Below, one piece after another: positions 7,394-16,800 of a DNA stretch of 64,000 bases. Each line of letters starts with the position of its first letter. Position 1 is the first letter of the stretch. The notes beneath the pieces are model-generated. The model saw only the letters and a list, made by a program, of their open reading frames with translations. It was not told the origin of the DNA and did not search any database. Source of the DNA: JACMLC01 sp963817025 (GTDB lineage Bacteria; Acidobacteriota; Blastocatellia; Pyrinomonadales; Pyrinomonadaceae); NCBI GenBank assembly GCA_963817025.1, contig CAWFML010000004.1, forward strand, positions 1,302,001 through 1,366,000, read 5' to 3'. The position numbers and the translations under genes were made by a program.

Positions 7394-8716
7394 ATGAAGA
7401 TTCTCTACATCACAGCCGGAGCCGCAAACATGTATTGCGGCAGTTGCTTTAGAGATAACGCGCTCGCGGCGGAGCTTATCAAGCGCGGGCATGACGTGAT
7501 GCTGCTGCCCGTTTACACGCCGACCCTCACGGACGAAGCAAACGTCAGCCGCGACAAAGTTTTCTTCGGCGGCATCAGCGTTTACCTGCAACAGCACTTA
7601 AAACTCTTTCGCAAGTCGCCGCGTTTTCTGGATCGCCTGTGGGATTCGACAGCGATGCTGCGGCTGGCCTCGCGCCGCTCGATTCCGACCGACCCGAAGT
7701 TTCTGGGAGAGATGACGGTCTCGATGCTCAAGGGCGAAAACGGTTTTCAGCGTAAAGAGCTTGAGAAGATGATTGACTGGCTCACGCATGAGACCGCGCC
7801 GGATATTATCAACCTGCCGTACACGCTGCTCATCGGCCTTGCAGGGCCGCTCAAGCAAGCCCTCAATCGCCCGATCTGCTGCACGCTTCAGGGAGAAGAT
7901 TTATTTCTCGAAGGCTTGCACGAACCGTATCGCGGCGAGTCGCTGCGCTTGATTGGCGAGAGCGTCAGGCATGTGGATGCGTTTATCGCGGTCAGCAATT
8001 ATTACGCGCGCTTCATGCCGGGTTATCTGGGGCTTCCCGAAGAGAAGATGCGCGTCGTCCCGCTCGGCATCAACACGGAAGGCTACGAAGCCAGGCCGCA
8101 GTCGCGCGAATCCGTTTTTACCATCGGCTATTTCGCACGCATCGCGCCGGAAAAGGGTTTGCATGTCCTCGCACAGGCTTACAGGCGGCTGCGCGAGCGT
8201 GAAGATTTCAAGAATGCGCGGCTCGAAGTCGCTGGCTATCTGGGCGCGGAGAATAAAGAGTATCTGAGCAAGATAGAGGACGAGATGAAAGCCGCCGGAC
8301 TCGCAAGCGAGTTTCACTATCGCGGGATTTTAGACCGCCATGAGAAGATAGAATTTTTGCGCGGGCTGGATGTGCTCTCCGTGCCTGCGACTTATGCCGA
8401 GCCGAAGGGCATCTTTCTCTTTGAAGCGATGGCGTGCGGCGTCCCCGTGGTTCAACCGCGTCGCGGCGCGTTTACAGAGATCGTCGAGAGAACAAACGGC
8501 GGTCTTCTGGTTCAGCCGGATGATATAGAGAGCCTTGCCGGAGGGCTTCTGGAAATTTATCGCAACCCGCCGCTCGCAGCCGAACTCGGCAGCAACGGTT
8601 ACAGAGCAGTCCGCGAACATTACACCGTCGAGCAGATGGCGGGCCGCGCCCTCGAAGTTTACGACAGCCTGTTGGATGCGGCGCGGGATAACAGAGCGCG
8701 AATGAGCGCAGCGTAG
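7394..8716 (+). CDS. Glycosyltransferase family 4
   Basis: 440 aa GT-B glycosyltransferase. The N-terminal acceptor domain opens with MKILYITAGAANMYCGS, and FTIGYFARIAPEKGLHVLAQA begins the nucleotide-sugar domain. The donor-binding E-x7-E motif lies in AEPKGIFLFEAMACGVPVVQP. The ATG is one base after the stop of the LuxC-like gene, so the two are co-translated. A cytosolic or membrane-associated sugar transfer onto a lipid or small molecule is likely. The position between an acyl-reductase pair and an ABC exporter suggests a glycosylated product that is then exported; this is inference. Donor and acceptor are unknown. Confidence 0.9.
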   Translation: MKILYITAGAANMYCGSCFRDNALAAELIKRGHDVMLLPVYTPTLTDEANVSRDKVFFGGISVYLQQHLKLFRKSPRFLDRLWDSTAMLRLASRRSIPTDPKFLGEMTVSMLKGENGFQRKELEKMIDWLTHETAPDIINLPYTLLIGLAGPLKQALNRPICCTLQGEDLFLEGLHEPYRGESLRLIGESVRHVDAFIAVSNYYARFMPGYLGLPEEKMRVVPLGINTEGYEARPQSRESVFTIGYFARIAPEKGLHVLAQAYRRLREREDFKNARLEVAGYLGAENKEYLSKIEDEMKAAGLASEFHYRGILDRHEKIEFLRGLDVLSVPATYAEPKGIFLFEAMACGVPVVQPRRGAFTEIVERTNGGLLVQPDDIESLAGGLLEIYRNPPLAAELGSNGYRAVREHYTVEQMAGRALEVYDSLLDAARDNRARMSAA

Positions 8717-8718
8717 AA

Positions 8719-8854
8719 GAGCAAGGCGGAAGGATGAAGGATGAAGGATGAAGAGCATGCTATTTAAACTTGAACTACTCATCTTTAATAGCATGCCTTT
8801 CATCTTTAATAGCACTCATTTCATCCTTCCGCCTTCCTCCTTCCGCCTTGCTTT
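8719..8854. repeat. Hairpin element (GGATGAA / TTCATCC type)
   Basis: The left arm holds three tandem GGATGAA units after AGCAAGGCGGA; the right arm reads TTCATCCTTCCGCC..CCGCCTTGCT. A middle part pairs GCATGCTATT with AATAGCATGC. It fills the space between the glycosyltransferase and ABC ATPase genes and ends just before the latter's AGGAG ribosome site. Confidence 0.75.
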
Positions 8855-8874
8855 TCACAGAGGAGCTTTAGAGT

Positions 8875-9543
8875 TTGCTGGAAGTCGTTAATCTCTCGAA
8901 AGAGTATCCGACGCCGCAGGGGCCGCTGAGGATTCTGAGTGAGGTGTCGCTCGTGCTCAGGCGCGGCGATGCAGTCTCCATCATGGGGCCTTCGGGCAGC
9001 GGTAAGAGCACGCTGCTCTACATCACTGGCGCGCTTGAGCCGCCAACTTCCGGTGAGGTCAGGCTCGACGGGCAGAATCCTTTCTCACTCAAAGAAAAGG
9101 AGCTGGCGTCGTTCAGGAATCGCCAGATCGGGTTTATCTTTCAAGACCATTGCCTGTTGCCGCAGTGCTCTGTCATGGAAAATGTGCTGACGCCGACGCT
9201 GGTGGCTGACATGAAGAAAGACGAGGCACAGACGAGAGCACGCGCGCTGCTGGAACAGGTGGGCCTCAGCCAGCGCATAGAGCATAGCCCGGCGGAATTA
9301 TCCGGTGGCGAAAAACAGCGCGTCTCACTGGCGCGTGCCTTGATGATGAAGCCGCTGCTGCTGTTATGCGACGAGCCGACGGGGAATCTGGATCACAAAT
9401 CCGCAGGGGTCGTCGCCTCGCTCCTGCTCGAATTGCACAAACAACAGGAGACGATTCTAATCGTCGTCACACACAGCGCGGAACTCTCCGCGCGCTTTCC
9501 CATACAGTTCGAGTTGCATGAGCAGCAGTTGGTCAGAAAATGA
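8875..9543 (+). CDS. ABC transporter ATP-binding protein, LolD/MacB type
   Basis: 222 aa ATPase. Walker A is GPSGSGKST (about residues 38-46), the signature is LSGGEKQRVSLARAL, and Walker B is LLLLCDEPTGNLD. The DEPTGNLD form and length are typical of LolD/MacB/FtsE-type ATPases that work with FtsX-like permeases. It starts at TTG 8875, supported by AGGAG at 8861-8865, 9 bp upstream. The large FtsX-type permease that follows is its obvious partner, with a hairpin element between. A role in moving lipids or lipoproteins, or in mechanotransmission across the envelope, is family-level knowledge; the cargo is unknown. Confidence 0.92.
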   Translation: MLEVVNLSKEYPTPQGPLRILSEVSLVLRRGDAVSIMGPSGSGKSTLLYITGALEPPTSGEVRLDGQNPFSLKEKELASFRNRQIGFIFQDHCLLPQCSVMENVLTPTLVADMKKDEAQTRARALLEQVGLSQRIEHSPAELSGGEKQRVSLARALMMKPLLLLCDEPTGNLDHKSAGVVASLLLELHKQQETILIVVTHSAELSARFPIQFELHEQQLVRK

Positions 9544-9602
9544 TTCATCTGCTCATCTGCTCGTTGAAGAAATGAATCAACGAGCAGATGAGCAGATGAA
9601 TC
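9542..9602. repeat. Perfect 26-bp-stem hairpin between ABC ATPase and permease
   Basis: Arms 9542-9567 and 9577-9602 are perfectly complementary with a 9-base loop (GATTCATCTGC..; units of GAGCAGAT). The left arm starts inside the stop codon of the ATPase gene and the right arm ends 14 bp before the permease start, so it dominates the intercistronic region. Confidence 0.85.
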
Positions 9603-9616
9603 AATGAGCAAATCTT

Positions 9617-12600
9617 TTGTTTCTTCTCAAACGCAATCTCACATATTTCTGGCGCACTAATCTGGCGGTCGTGCTGGGCGTGGCGGTGGCCGTCGCTGTG
9701 CTCGCGGGCGCGCTGCTGGTGGGTGATTCCGTGCGCGCGAGCCTGCGAAATCTTTTCCTGCAACGGCTCGGCAGCACGAGCCACGTCATTTCCAGCGCGG
9801 GCTTCTTTCGTGAACAACTGGGAGATGAACTGAGCGCAGATGCGCGCTTTGCCCAAAACGGCTTTGCTGCAAGCTGCCCGCTCGTAGTGCTTGAGGGCAT
9901 GACCACGCATCAAGCTAGCGGTCGGCGCAGCGCGGGCGTTCGCGTCTACGGCGTTGACGAGCGGTTCTGGAAATTTCATGGACGCGCCGCTCAAGCCCTG
10001 AGCGACAGGGATGTTTTAATCAGCCCCGGCCTCGCGCATGAGTTAGAGGCCGCTCAGGGAGACGCGCTGCTGCTCAGAATCTCTATGCCGTCTGCGATTC
10101 CGGTCGAATCTCTGCACGGGCGCAAAGAGGATGCTGGCCGCACCTTGCGTCTCAACCTGCGCGAAATCTTGCAGGCGGATAAGCTTGGAGAATTTTCCGT
10201 CAGCCCGCAGCAGGCCGCGACGCGCGCAGTCTTTGTGCCGCTTCAGTTGTTACAGAAAGAGCTGGCGCAGGAGGGCAAAGTCAATACGCTGCTGGTGTCG
10301 GAACAGCAGGGTCAGACCAGCGCCGTTTCGCTAGAGAGAATTTTGCGCGACAGAATCACGCTCGCGGACATGGAGATACGCCTCGATGCTTTGAATGAGC
10401 AGCAGAGTCTTTCGCTTGAAACGACAAGCGCGTTGCTGAGTGATGCGCTGGCGGAGGCGTCGCGGCGTGCGGCGTCTGAGTCAGGGATGCGCGCCGTGCC
10501 TGTGCTCTCTTATCTGGCAAACAGCATTCGCAGTGAGAATCAGAAAGAGATTCCCTATTCGCTCGTGACGGCGATTGACGAAGAGAGTTTTACGCGTTTG
10601 AGCAACGCGGGCAAAGGGCCAGCGGGTGACGCAGCCTCTGCGGCTGATGCTTCATCGCTGACGCCGGTTGTGCTCAACGAATGGGCTGCGCGGGAGTTGG
10701 GCGTCACCACTGTCGGCGCGAAAATCTCACTCGAATATTATTTATGGCAACCGGACGGAAGCCTCTCGACACAAAGCGCGCAGTTTCGTCTTGCCAGTAT
10801 CGTGCCTATCGAAGGGCTGGCCGCAGACCGCAAATTAGTGCCGGATTATCCGGGCATCACTGCGTCGGAAAACATCTCGGATTGGGATCCGCCGTTTCCA
10901 GTTGACCTCACGCGCATCAGCAAGCGTGATGAAGATTACTGGCACGAGTATCGCTCGACGCCCAAAGCTTTTATTACTTTGGCGAAGGGGCAGCAACTGT
11001 GGGGGACGCGTTTCGGCAAGCTGACTTCGTTGCGCATCATTCCTCAGGATGCGAGCCAGCTACCGGCTGCGCTTGAAACTTACAGGAATAAATTGAGAGC
11101 CAATCTCAATCCCGCCGCGCTTGGTTTTATCGTTTACCCTGCACGCGCGCAGGGCTTAGAGGCTTCGCGCGGGGCGACGGATTTCGGGGAATACTTTTTA
11201 TACTTCAGTTTCTTTCTGGTCGTATCCGCACTCATGCTGGCGGCTCTTTTTTTCAAGCTCGGCGTCGAACAACGCTTGCGCGAGATAGGGACTTTGCAGG
11301 CGATAGGTTTTCCGGCGGCGCGGATTCGCAGGCTCTTTCTGACGGAAGGATTGCTGCTCTCCGCTCTGGGGAGCTTGCTCGGGCTGGCTCTGGCTCTGGC
11401 CTATGGCAAGCTGATGATGCATGGCCTCAGCACATGGTGGGTCGGCGCGGTCGGGACGAGCCTGCTGCGCCTGCATGTCTCCCCGCTCTCTTTAATCATC
11501 GGCGGCGCGGGCGGAATCCTGGCCGCGCTTTTCTGCATCACTCTGACCTTGCGCTCTCTCAAGAAAGCTTCGACGCGCAGCCTGCTGCATGGAGTTCTGA
11601 AAGGGAGAAGAGTGGAAGAGTGGAAGAGTGGAAAGGGAGCAGAGAAAAGCGCTGGAAGCCAAACGTCCTTTTCCTTTTTCCCTTTGACCCGTTTCCCCTT
11701 TTTCCCTTTCGCTCTTTTCACCCTGCTCGGGTTGATTTTCATTCTGCTCGCATCAATGAACATCGTCGGGCGGGTCGCAGGATTTTTTGGCGGCGGGGCG
11801 TTGCTGCTGGTCGCGTGCCTGTGTTTTCAATGGGCGTGGCTGCGTCGCGCTCGCAGGGGAATAATTGCCGGAAGCGGGTGGCTGCCTGTCTTTCGCATGG
11901 GCCTCAGGAATGCCTCGTCCCGTCCGGCCAGAAGCGTGCTCTGCATCACGCTCATCGCTTCCGCAGCTTTTATCGTCGTCGCTGTGGATGCTTTTAGAAG
12001 AGACGATAAAAGTCTCGCGCTCGATAAGAAATCCGGGAGCGGTGGTTACAGCTTGCTGGGCGAATCGGATTTGCCGGTTGTCTACGACCCGAACACAGAG
12101 GCGGGCAAAGAGGCTTTGAATCTGATAGCCGGGGCGGATACGGGCGAGCTGTCTGAAGTGACGTTCACGCGCTTTCGCCTGCGGCCCGGAGATGATGCGA
12201 GCTGTCTTAATCTTTACGAGCCGCGCAACCCGCGCATCCTCGCCGCGACAGATGATTTTATCAAGAGCAATCGTTTCAGTTTTCAGGATTCTCTGGCCCG
12301 TACGGACGAAGAGAAAGCTAACCCGTGGCTGCTGCTGAATCGTGAGCTTGAAGACGGCGTCGTGCCTGTGATTGCTGATGCAAACTCTCTGACGTATGTG
12401 CTGCATCGCAAGCCGGGCGATGAAATGACGCTTGAGCAAAGCGTTGGCGGCAGCCCGGTGCGCCTGCGTTTTGTCGCGGCCCTGTCCGACAGCCTGTTTC
12501 AGAGCGAGCTTTTGATGTCCGAGAAAAATTTCCTGCGACTCTTTCCAGAGATAGAGGGCTATCGCTTCTTTCTGATGGATGCTCCGCAGGCGCGTGCGGC

Positions 12601-13078
12601 AGAGGCGAGCGGAGTTCTGGAAGAGCGTTTATCTGATTTCGGCTTTGATGCTGTTTCAACCACTGAGCGGCTCGCGGAATTTCACAGGGTCGAGAACACT
12701 TATCTCTCAACCTTTCAGATGCTTGGCGGATTGGGTCTTGCGCTCGGAACTTTAGGATTGGCTGCGGTCTTGTTGCGGAATGTGTTGGAGCGGCGGCGGG
12801 AGTTGGCGCTCTTGCGCGCGGTGGGCTACAACCGCAGGCATTTTGCCATGATGGTGATAGCGGAAAACGCTTTCCTGTTATTCAGCGGACTGATTACGGG
12901 AACGGCCTGCGCGCTGCTGGCGATTGCGCCTGTCTTTTACGAGCGCGGCGGAAGACTGCCCTTTGTGTCGCTCGGCTCATTGCTGTTAGCAGTGATTCTA
13001 TCCGGACTCATAGCATCTGTAGTAGCCACGGCGGCTGTCCTTCGCTCGCCGCTGATTCCTTCATTGCGTTCAGAGTAA
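9617..13078 (+). CDS. ABC transporter permease, FtsX-like (two FtsX domains)
   Basis: 1153 aa, starting at TTG 9617 with MFLLKRNLTYFWRTNLAVV. The layout is of the large MacB/FtsX-type permeases with ten or so membrane segments: one segment near residues 15-37, a long periplasmic domain, an FtsX block near residues 525-655 (EIGTLQAIGFPAARIRRLFLTEG), two more segments, a second periplasmic domain, and a final FtsX block (ELALLRAVGYNRRHFAMM). It should pair with the ATPase just upstream. An imperfect hairpin repeat is embedded in frame at about 11,604-11,735 (residues 663-706), giving a charged stretch followed by a Phe-rich membrane segment. No clear ribosome site precedes the start, perhaps because of the intervening hairpin. 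Confidence 0.9.
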   Translation: MFLLKRNLTYFWRTNLAVVLGVAVAVAVLAGALLVGDSVRASLRNLFLQRLGSTSHVISSAGFFREQLGDELSADARFAQNGFAASCPLVVLEGMTTHQASGRRSAGVRVYGVDERFWKFHGRAAQALSDRDVLISPGLAHELEAAQGDALLLRISMPSAIPVESLHGRKEDAGRTLRLNLREILQADKLGEFSVSPQQAATRAVFVPLQLLQKELAQEGKVNTLLVSEQQGQTSAVSLERILRDRITLADMEIRLDALNEQQSLSLETTSALLSDALAEASRRAASESGMRAVPVLSYLANSIRSENQKEIPYSLVTAIDEESFTRLSNAGKGPAGDAASAADASSLTPVVLNEWAARELGVTTVGAKISLEYYLWQPDGSLSTQSAQFRLASIVPIEGLAADRKLVPDYPGITASENISDWDPPFPVDLTRISKRDEDYWHEYRSTPKAFITLAKGQQLWGTRFGKLTSLRIIPQDASQLPAALETYRNKLRANLNPAALGFIVYPARAQGLEASRGATDFGEYFLYFSFFLVVSALMLAALFFKLGVEQRLREIGTLQAIGFPAARIRRLFLTEGLLLSALGSLLGLALALAYGKLMMHGLSTWWVGAVGTSLLRLHVSPLSLIIGGAGGILAALFCITLTLRSLKKASTRSLLHGVLKGRRVEEWKSGKGAEKSAGSQTSFSFFPLTRFPFFPFALFTLLGLIFILLASMNIVGRVAGFFGGGALLLVACLCFQWAWLRRARRGIIAGSGWLPVFRMGLRNASSRPARSVLCITLIASAAFIVVAVDAFRRDDKSLALDKKSGSGGYSLLGESDLPVVYDPNTEAGKEALNLIAGADTGELSEVTFTRFRLRPGDDASCLNLYEPRNPRILAATDDFIKSNRFSFQDSLARTDEEKANPWLLLNRELEDGVVPVIADANSLTYVLHRKPGDEMTLEQSVGGSPVRLRFVAALSDSLFQSELLMSEKNFLRLFPEIEGYRFFLMDAPQARAAEASGVLEERLSDFGFDAVSTTERLAEFHRVENTYLSTFQMLGGLGLALGTLGLAAVLLRNVLERRRELALLRAVGYNRRHFAMMVIAENAFLLFSGLITGTACALLAIAPVFYERGGRLPFVSLGSLLLAVILSGLIASVVATAAVLRSPLIPSLRSE
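11604..11735. repeat. Hairpin repeat captured inside the FtsX-like gene
   Basis: Tandem GGAAGAGT units and purine tracts (11,604-11,650) are followed by pyrimidine tracts (CCTTTTTCCCTTT.., 11,668-11,735). The frame stays open: the purine arm encodes RRVEEWKSGKGAEKS and the pyrimidine arm FSFFPLTRFPFFPFALFTLL. The organisation is that of the intergenic hairpins elsewhere in the window. Confidence 0.6.
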
Positions 13079-13084
13079 AGCGAA

Positions 13085-13179
13085 GAAAGTTTCGCGCAAA
13101 GGCGCAAAGGAAGACCGCAAAGGATTGAATGCTGCTCGCTCCTTGCGTGCTTTTCTTTAAGCCTTTGCGCGAAACTTTC
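13085..13179. terminator. Hairpin between convergent genes (probable bidirectional terminator)
   Basis: GAAAGTTTCGCGCAAAGGC (13,085-13,103) is perfectly complementary to 13,161-13,179. It lies between the convergent FtsX-like and DMT-type genes and has T-rich flanks on both sides (TTTCTTTTCTC on the right). Terminator function is inferred from position. Confidence 0.6.
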
Positions 13180-13184
13180 TTTTC

Positions 13185-13634
13185 TCAAGATTGCGGCTTG
13201 AAGTAGAGCACGAGTCCTGCGCCAACCGAGGCCATCAAGATGCCTACGTAGAGCAGCGGATTGGGCGCGGTCTTCGGCGGATGCAGCCACATCGAGAAGA
13301 GCGCGTTGATGACAGGCGCGCCCCCGAAGACCAGCGGCATGACATACGTCGGCAGGCCGCCCGTCCTGAAGGCATAGATGATGCAGATTGCGCCGAGCGC
13401 GCCGAGCGTGCCGCCGATGGTGGCAGAGGTCGAGCCTTTGAGGTTAAAGCCATTGAGGTCGCCCTGATACCAGAGGGCTGCCAGCGGAAACAGGACTCCG
13501 ATCAAAAAGTAAGCGACGCCGACGCAGAGTAACGCGCGCAGAGGGCTGCCAAGCTGTACCTGCCCGCGATGCAGAGTTGGCCCATACAAGCCCCACGAAA
13601 TCGCCGCGCCGAGCGCAAAAATAATCCAGATCAT
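13185..13634 (-). CDS. Small DMT/EamA-like membrane protein
   Basis: 149 aa from the ATG at 13,634, chosen because AAAGGAG lies 10 bp upstream; the frame is open further back to 13,694 but without support. It is very hydrophobic, with about five membrane segments (MIWIIFALGAAISWGLYGP, ALLCVGVAYFLIGVLFPLAA, GGTLGALGAICIIYAF, VMPLVFGGAPVINALFSMW, LLYVGILMASVGAGLVLY). This is half the size of a classical drug/metabolite transporter, consistent with a single EamA repeat acting as a dimer. The substrate is unknown. It stands alone between two hairpins, so it is probably monocistronic. Confidence 0.75.
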   Translation of the reverse strand: MIWIIFALGAAISWGLYGPTLHRGQVQLGSPLRALLCVGVAYFLIGVLFPLAALWYQGDLNGFNLKGSTSATIGGTLGALGAICIIYAFRTGGLPTYVMPLVFGGAPVINALFSMWLHPPKTAPNPLLYVGILMASVGAGLVLYFKPQS

Positions 13635-13715
13635 TTGGGAAGACTCCTTTGATAGTTCATCGGTCAGAATAAGAACGAAGATAATCTCAAGCAAAGGCGC
13701 ACAAAAGAAGTTGGG

Positions 13716-13783
13716 AGTTCAGAGAGTTTAGAGAGCGCGGAAAGAATCGTGCTTATTCTTTAACTCTCTAAACTCTCTGAACT
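13716..13783. terminator. 20-bp perfect hairpin (AGTTCAGAGAGTTT type)
   Basis: AGTTCAGAGAGTTTAGAGAG (13,716-13,735) pairs perfectly with 13,764-13,783. It lies just after the stop of the minus-strand TonB receptor gene and upstream of the DMT-like gene, and may serve as the terminator of the receptor transcript. Confidence 0.6.
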
Positions 13784-13803
13784 CTCTAAACTTCTTTCGG
13801 CCT

Positions 13804-16800
13804 TTAGAATATAAGTCTCAGCCCCAGTTGAATCTGCCGGGAACTGGTGACGGTCGAGCGAATCTGGCCCAACGTCGAGACCGGCTGCTCCGCCGGCAAC
13901 ACGCCGGAAAAAGCTATCAGGCTCGGCATCGCAAAATTCGCGCGATTGAAAATATTAAAGGCTTCGAGACGAAGCTGTATGTTCGTGTTCTCGCCCAGTG
14001 CAGACCAGCGCGTGTTCTTGATCGCCGAGAGATCGAAGGTGCGCAGGTTTGGTCCAATCAGCGCGCCGCGACCGAGGTTGCCCAGATTGCCCGCAGGCTG
14101 AAGCGTGAACGCGCCCGGCGCAAAGTAGGCGTTCGGGTTGCCCGTGACCGCGCTCTCGTATGTAAAGCCCGGCGAGATGTTCGGGCGGTCAAGCCCGACT
14201 TGCGGCGCGATGGACGGCGACCACTGCGAGTTTGAGCGATTGTTCTGCACGAACACGGTCAGCGGTTGGCCGCTTCTGACCTGCGCGATGCCCGACAGTT
14301 GCCAGCCATCCAGAATCTTTCCCGCCGTGCCCTTCATGTTCTTTGCAAACGGTATGTCCCATGTGAAGTTCAAAACCCAGTTGTGCTTGGCGTGATAATC
14401 GGACAGCCCCTTGTTGTATTGCAGGCCGAAGGGTTCGGGCATCGCGCTCGTCGTTCCGTTGGTCGCATCCGAAAAGAAGGTCGAAGCCTGCGTCGTGTCT
14501 ATGTTGCGCGAGAAGGTATAGGAAGACTGGAAAGTCATCCCGCCGCTCAGGCGTTTCCGCAACTCGAAGACGAGCGCGTTGTACCAGGAGTTGCCGTCGC
14601 TGCTCTTGAGTTCGATGGTCGAGAAGGCAGTGTTCGGGCGCGGCGTGGTGGCGACCGGCCCGTAAAAGAAACTGCCGTCAGCGCGTCTTTGCGGCACGGG
14701 CGTGTTGACATCCGAGCTGCGCAGGAGATGTATGCCGCGCGAGCCTGCATAGCCGACGGTGACCACAGTGCCAAACCACAGCTCGCGCTGCAAGTTCAGA
14801 TTCCAGACCTGTATATACGGATTATCCAGATTCCACTGCACGGGTCGAATCGAATTTCCCAGCCCATTGTTCAGGTTGGGAACGGGGAACGTCAGGTTCG
14901 TATTGAACGGCGGATTATTTCTGACGATGATGCGCGGCGTCGCAGGCGGATTCGTGACCGTCACGATCAGATTCTGTTGATTGTTCGTGTTGAAGAAAAC
15001 GCCGTAGCCTCCGCGCAGCGAAGTCTTGCCGTCGCCGAAGATGTCCCATGCAAAGCCCGCGCGCGGCGAAAAGTTTTTGAGCGTCGGATTCTGGTAAAGC
15101 TGCCCGACGGTCGGCACGCGGTCTGAGAAATTGATGAGCGCGGAATCGCGCCCGTTGATGTCTTCGGGCATCGTGGCGACTTCATAACGCAGCCCTGCGT
15201 TGACCGTCAGACGCGAGTTGACGCGCACAGTGTCATGCGCGTAAAAGCCAAAGAGCGTGAATCGCCAGTAGCGGTCGAGCGCGCCGGAGCTTGGCAAACC
15301 GATAAAACGCTGCGGGACGTTGCGCAGGAAATCCGGCAGGCTGGCAAAGGTAAAGATGCCGAGGCTGAAAGTCGGATTGAACATGTTGTCCTGATAATGC
15401 TCTCCGAGCGCGCCAGCCTTAATCAGATGTCGCCCACGGCTGTGAACCAATCCATATTCAAAGCTCCAGACATTCTGCGTCAGCCTCAGGTTGCCGGAAG
15501 ACTGCGGGCCAAAACGCGGGATGCCAGCGATGTCTATGTCGCCGATCATGTTGCGCCCTGCGATGAAGGGCGGCAAGCTTGCGGGGACGTTCGACTGTAC
15601 GTTCTGACCGATGCGTGTGCGGCCAAAGCCGAGGCGAAACGTGTTAAAGGTGTTGGGCGAGAGCGTCTGGCGATACTCGCCCGTGAAAAACTGGTTGCGC
15701 GAAATGAAGTTGCGCGGGAACTGCGGAAAGTCTGTCGGCAGTTGCTGGTCTGCGTCGTCAAAGGTATAGCGCCCGAAGAATTGATCGCGCTGGCTGCGGT
15801 TGTAATCAATCCGGCCCTGCACAAAATGCTGGTTGATCTGCTGGTTAAAGCCGAAGAAATAGCGCGCCAGCCCGCCGCCTAGATTCGGCCCGTTGGGCAG
15901 CGGGAATTGGTCCAGAAAGGGACGCACTGTCGGGTTAACAGCAATCGGAGCTACGCCGGGGATAATTCCCATGCGCGCATTTAAATCCGGCACGACCGTG
16001 TTGATAGTCCTGCCCAGATTCTCTTTCAAAGCTTCGTAGCCGGCGAAGAAGAAAAGCTTGTCCTCTTTGATCGGGCCGCCGATGCTGCCGCCGTATTGAT
16101 TGCGCTTGAACTCCGGCTTGACCGCGCCGTCGAAAAAGTTGCGCGCGTCCAGATTGTCGTTGCGATGAAAGAGATAGAGGCTGCCGTGAAACTGGTTCGT
16201 GCCTGACTTGCTGATGATATTGATCTGCCCGCCGGAGTTGCGCCCGTACTCTGCGCTGTAGGTGTTGACCTCGACGCGAAATTCGCGGATGGTCTCGATG
16301 CCGAGCGAAGTTCCGGCGGCGCTGCCCGCAGGGCCGTTGGTGAAATCGTTCTGCGGCGTGCCGTCCAGAAGATAAACATTCGATCTGGGGTCTTGCCCGT
16401 TGATGCTTGCGCCGACGCCGTGGGCCACGACGGAACCGGCATCACGATGCGGGTAAGAGATGACGCCCGGTTGCAGAAAAGCGAGGTCAGTATAGTTTCT
16501 GCCGTTCAAGGGAAGCTCACGGATGGCCCGCTCGTTGACCAGATAGCTCAGCTCAGAGGTCTGCGTGTTGACGAGCGCAGTTTCATCCGTCACCGTCACC
16601 TCATCGGCGAGTCCCTCCGGCTCGATTGCGATATTCAGAGCGGCAGTATCGGCCACCGTGACATTGATTCTCTCGAAAACGTATTCCTTGAAACCCGTCT
16701 GCGTGGCGCGAATCTCATACACGCCAACCGGCAGACTCGGAAAAATAAAGTGCCCGTCATTGTCGCTCACGGTCGAGCGCGCGAGGCCCGTCTCAAGGCT

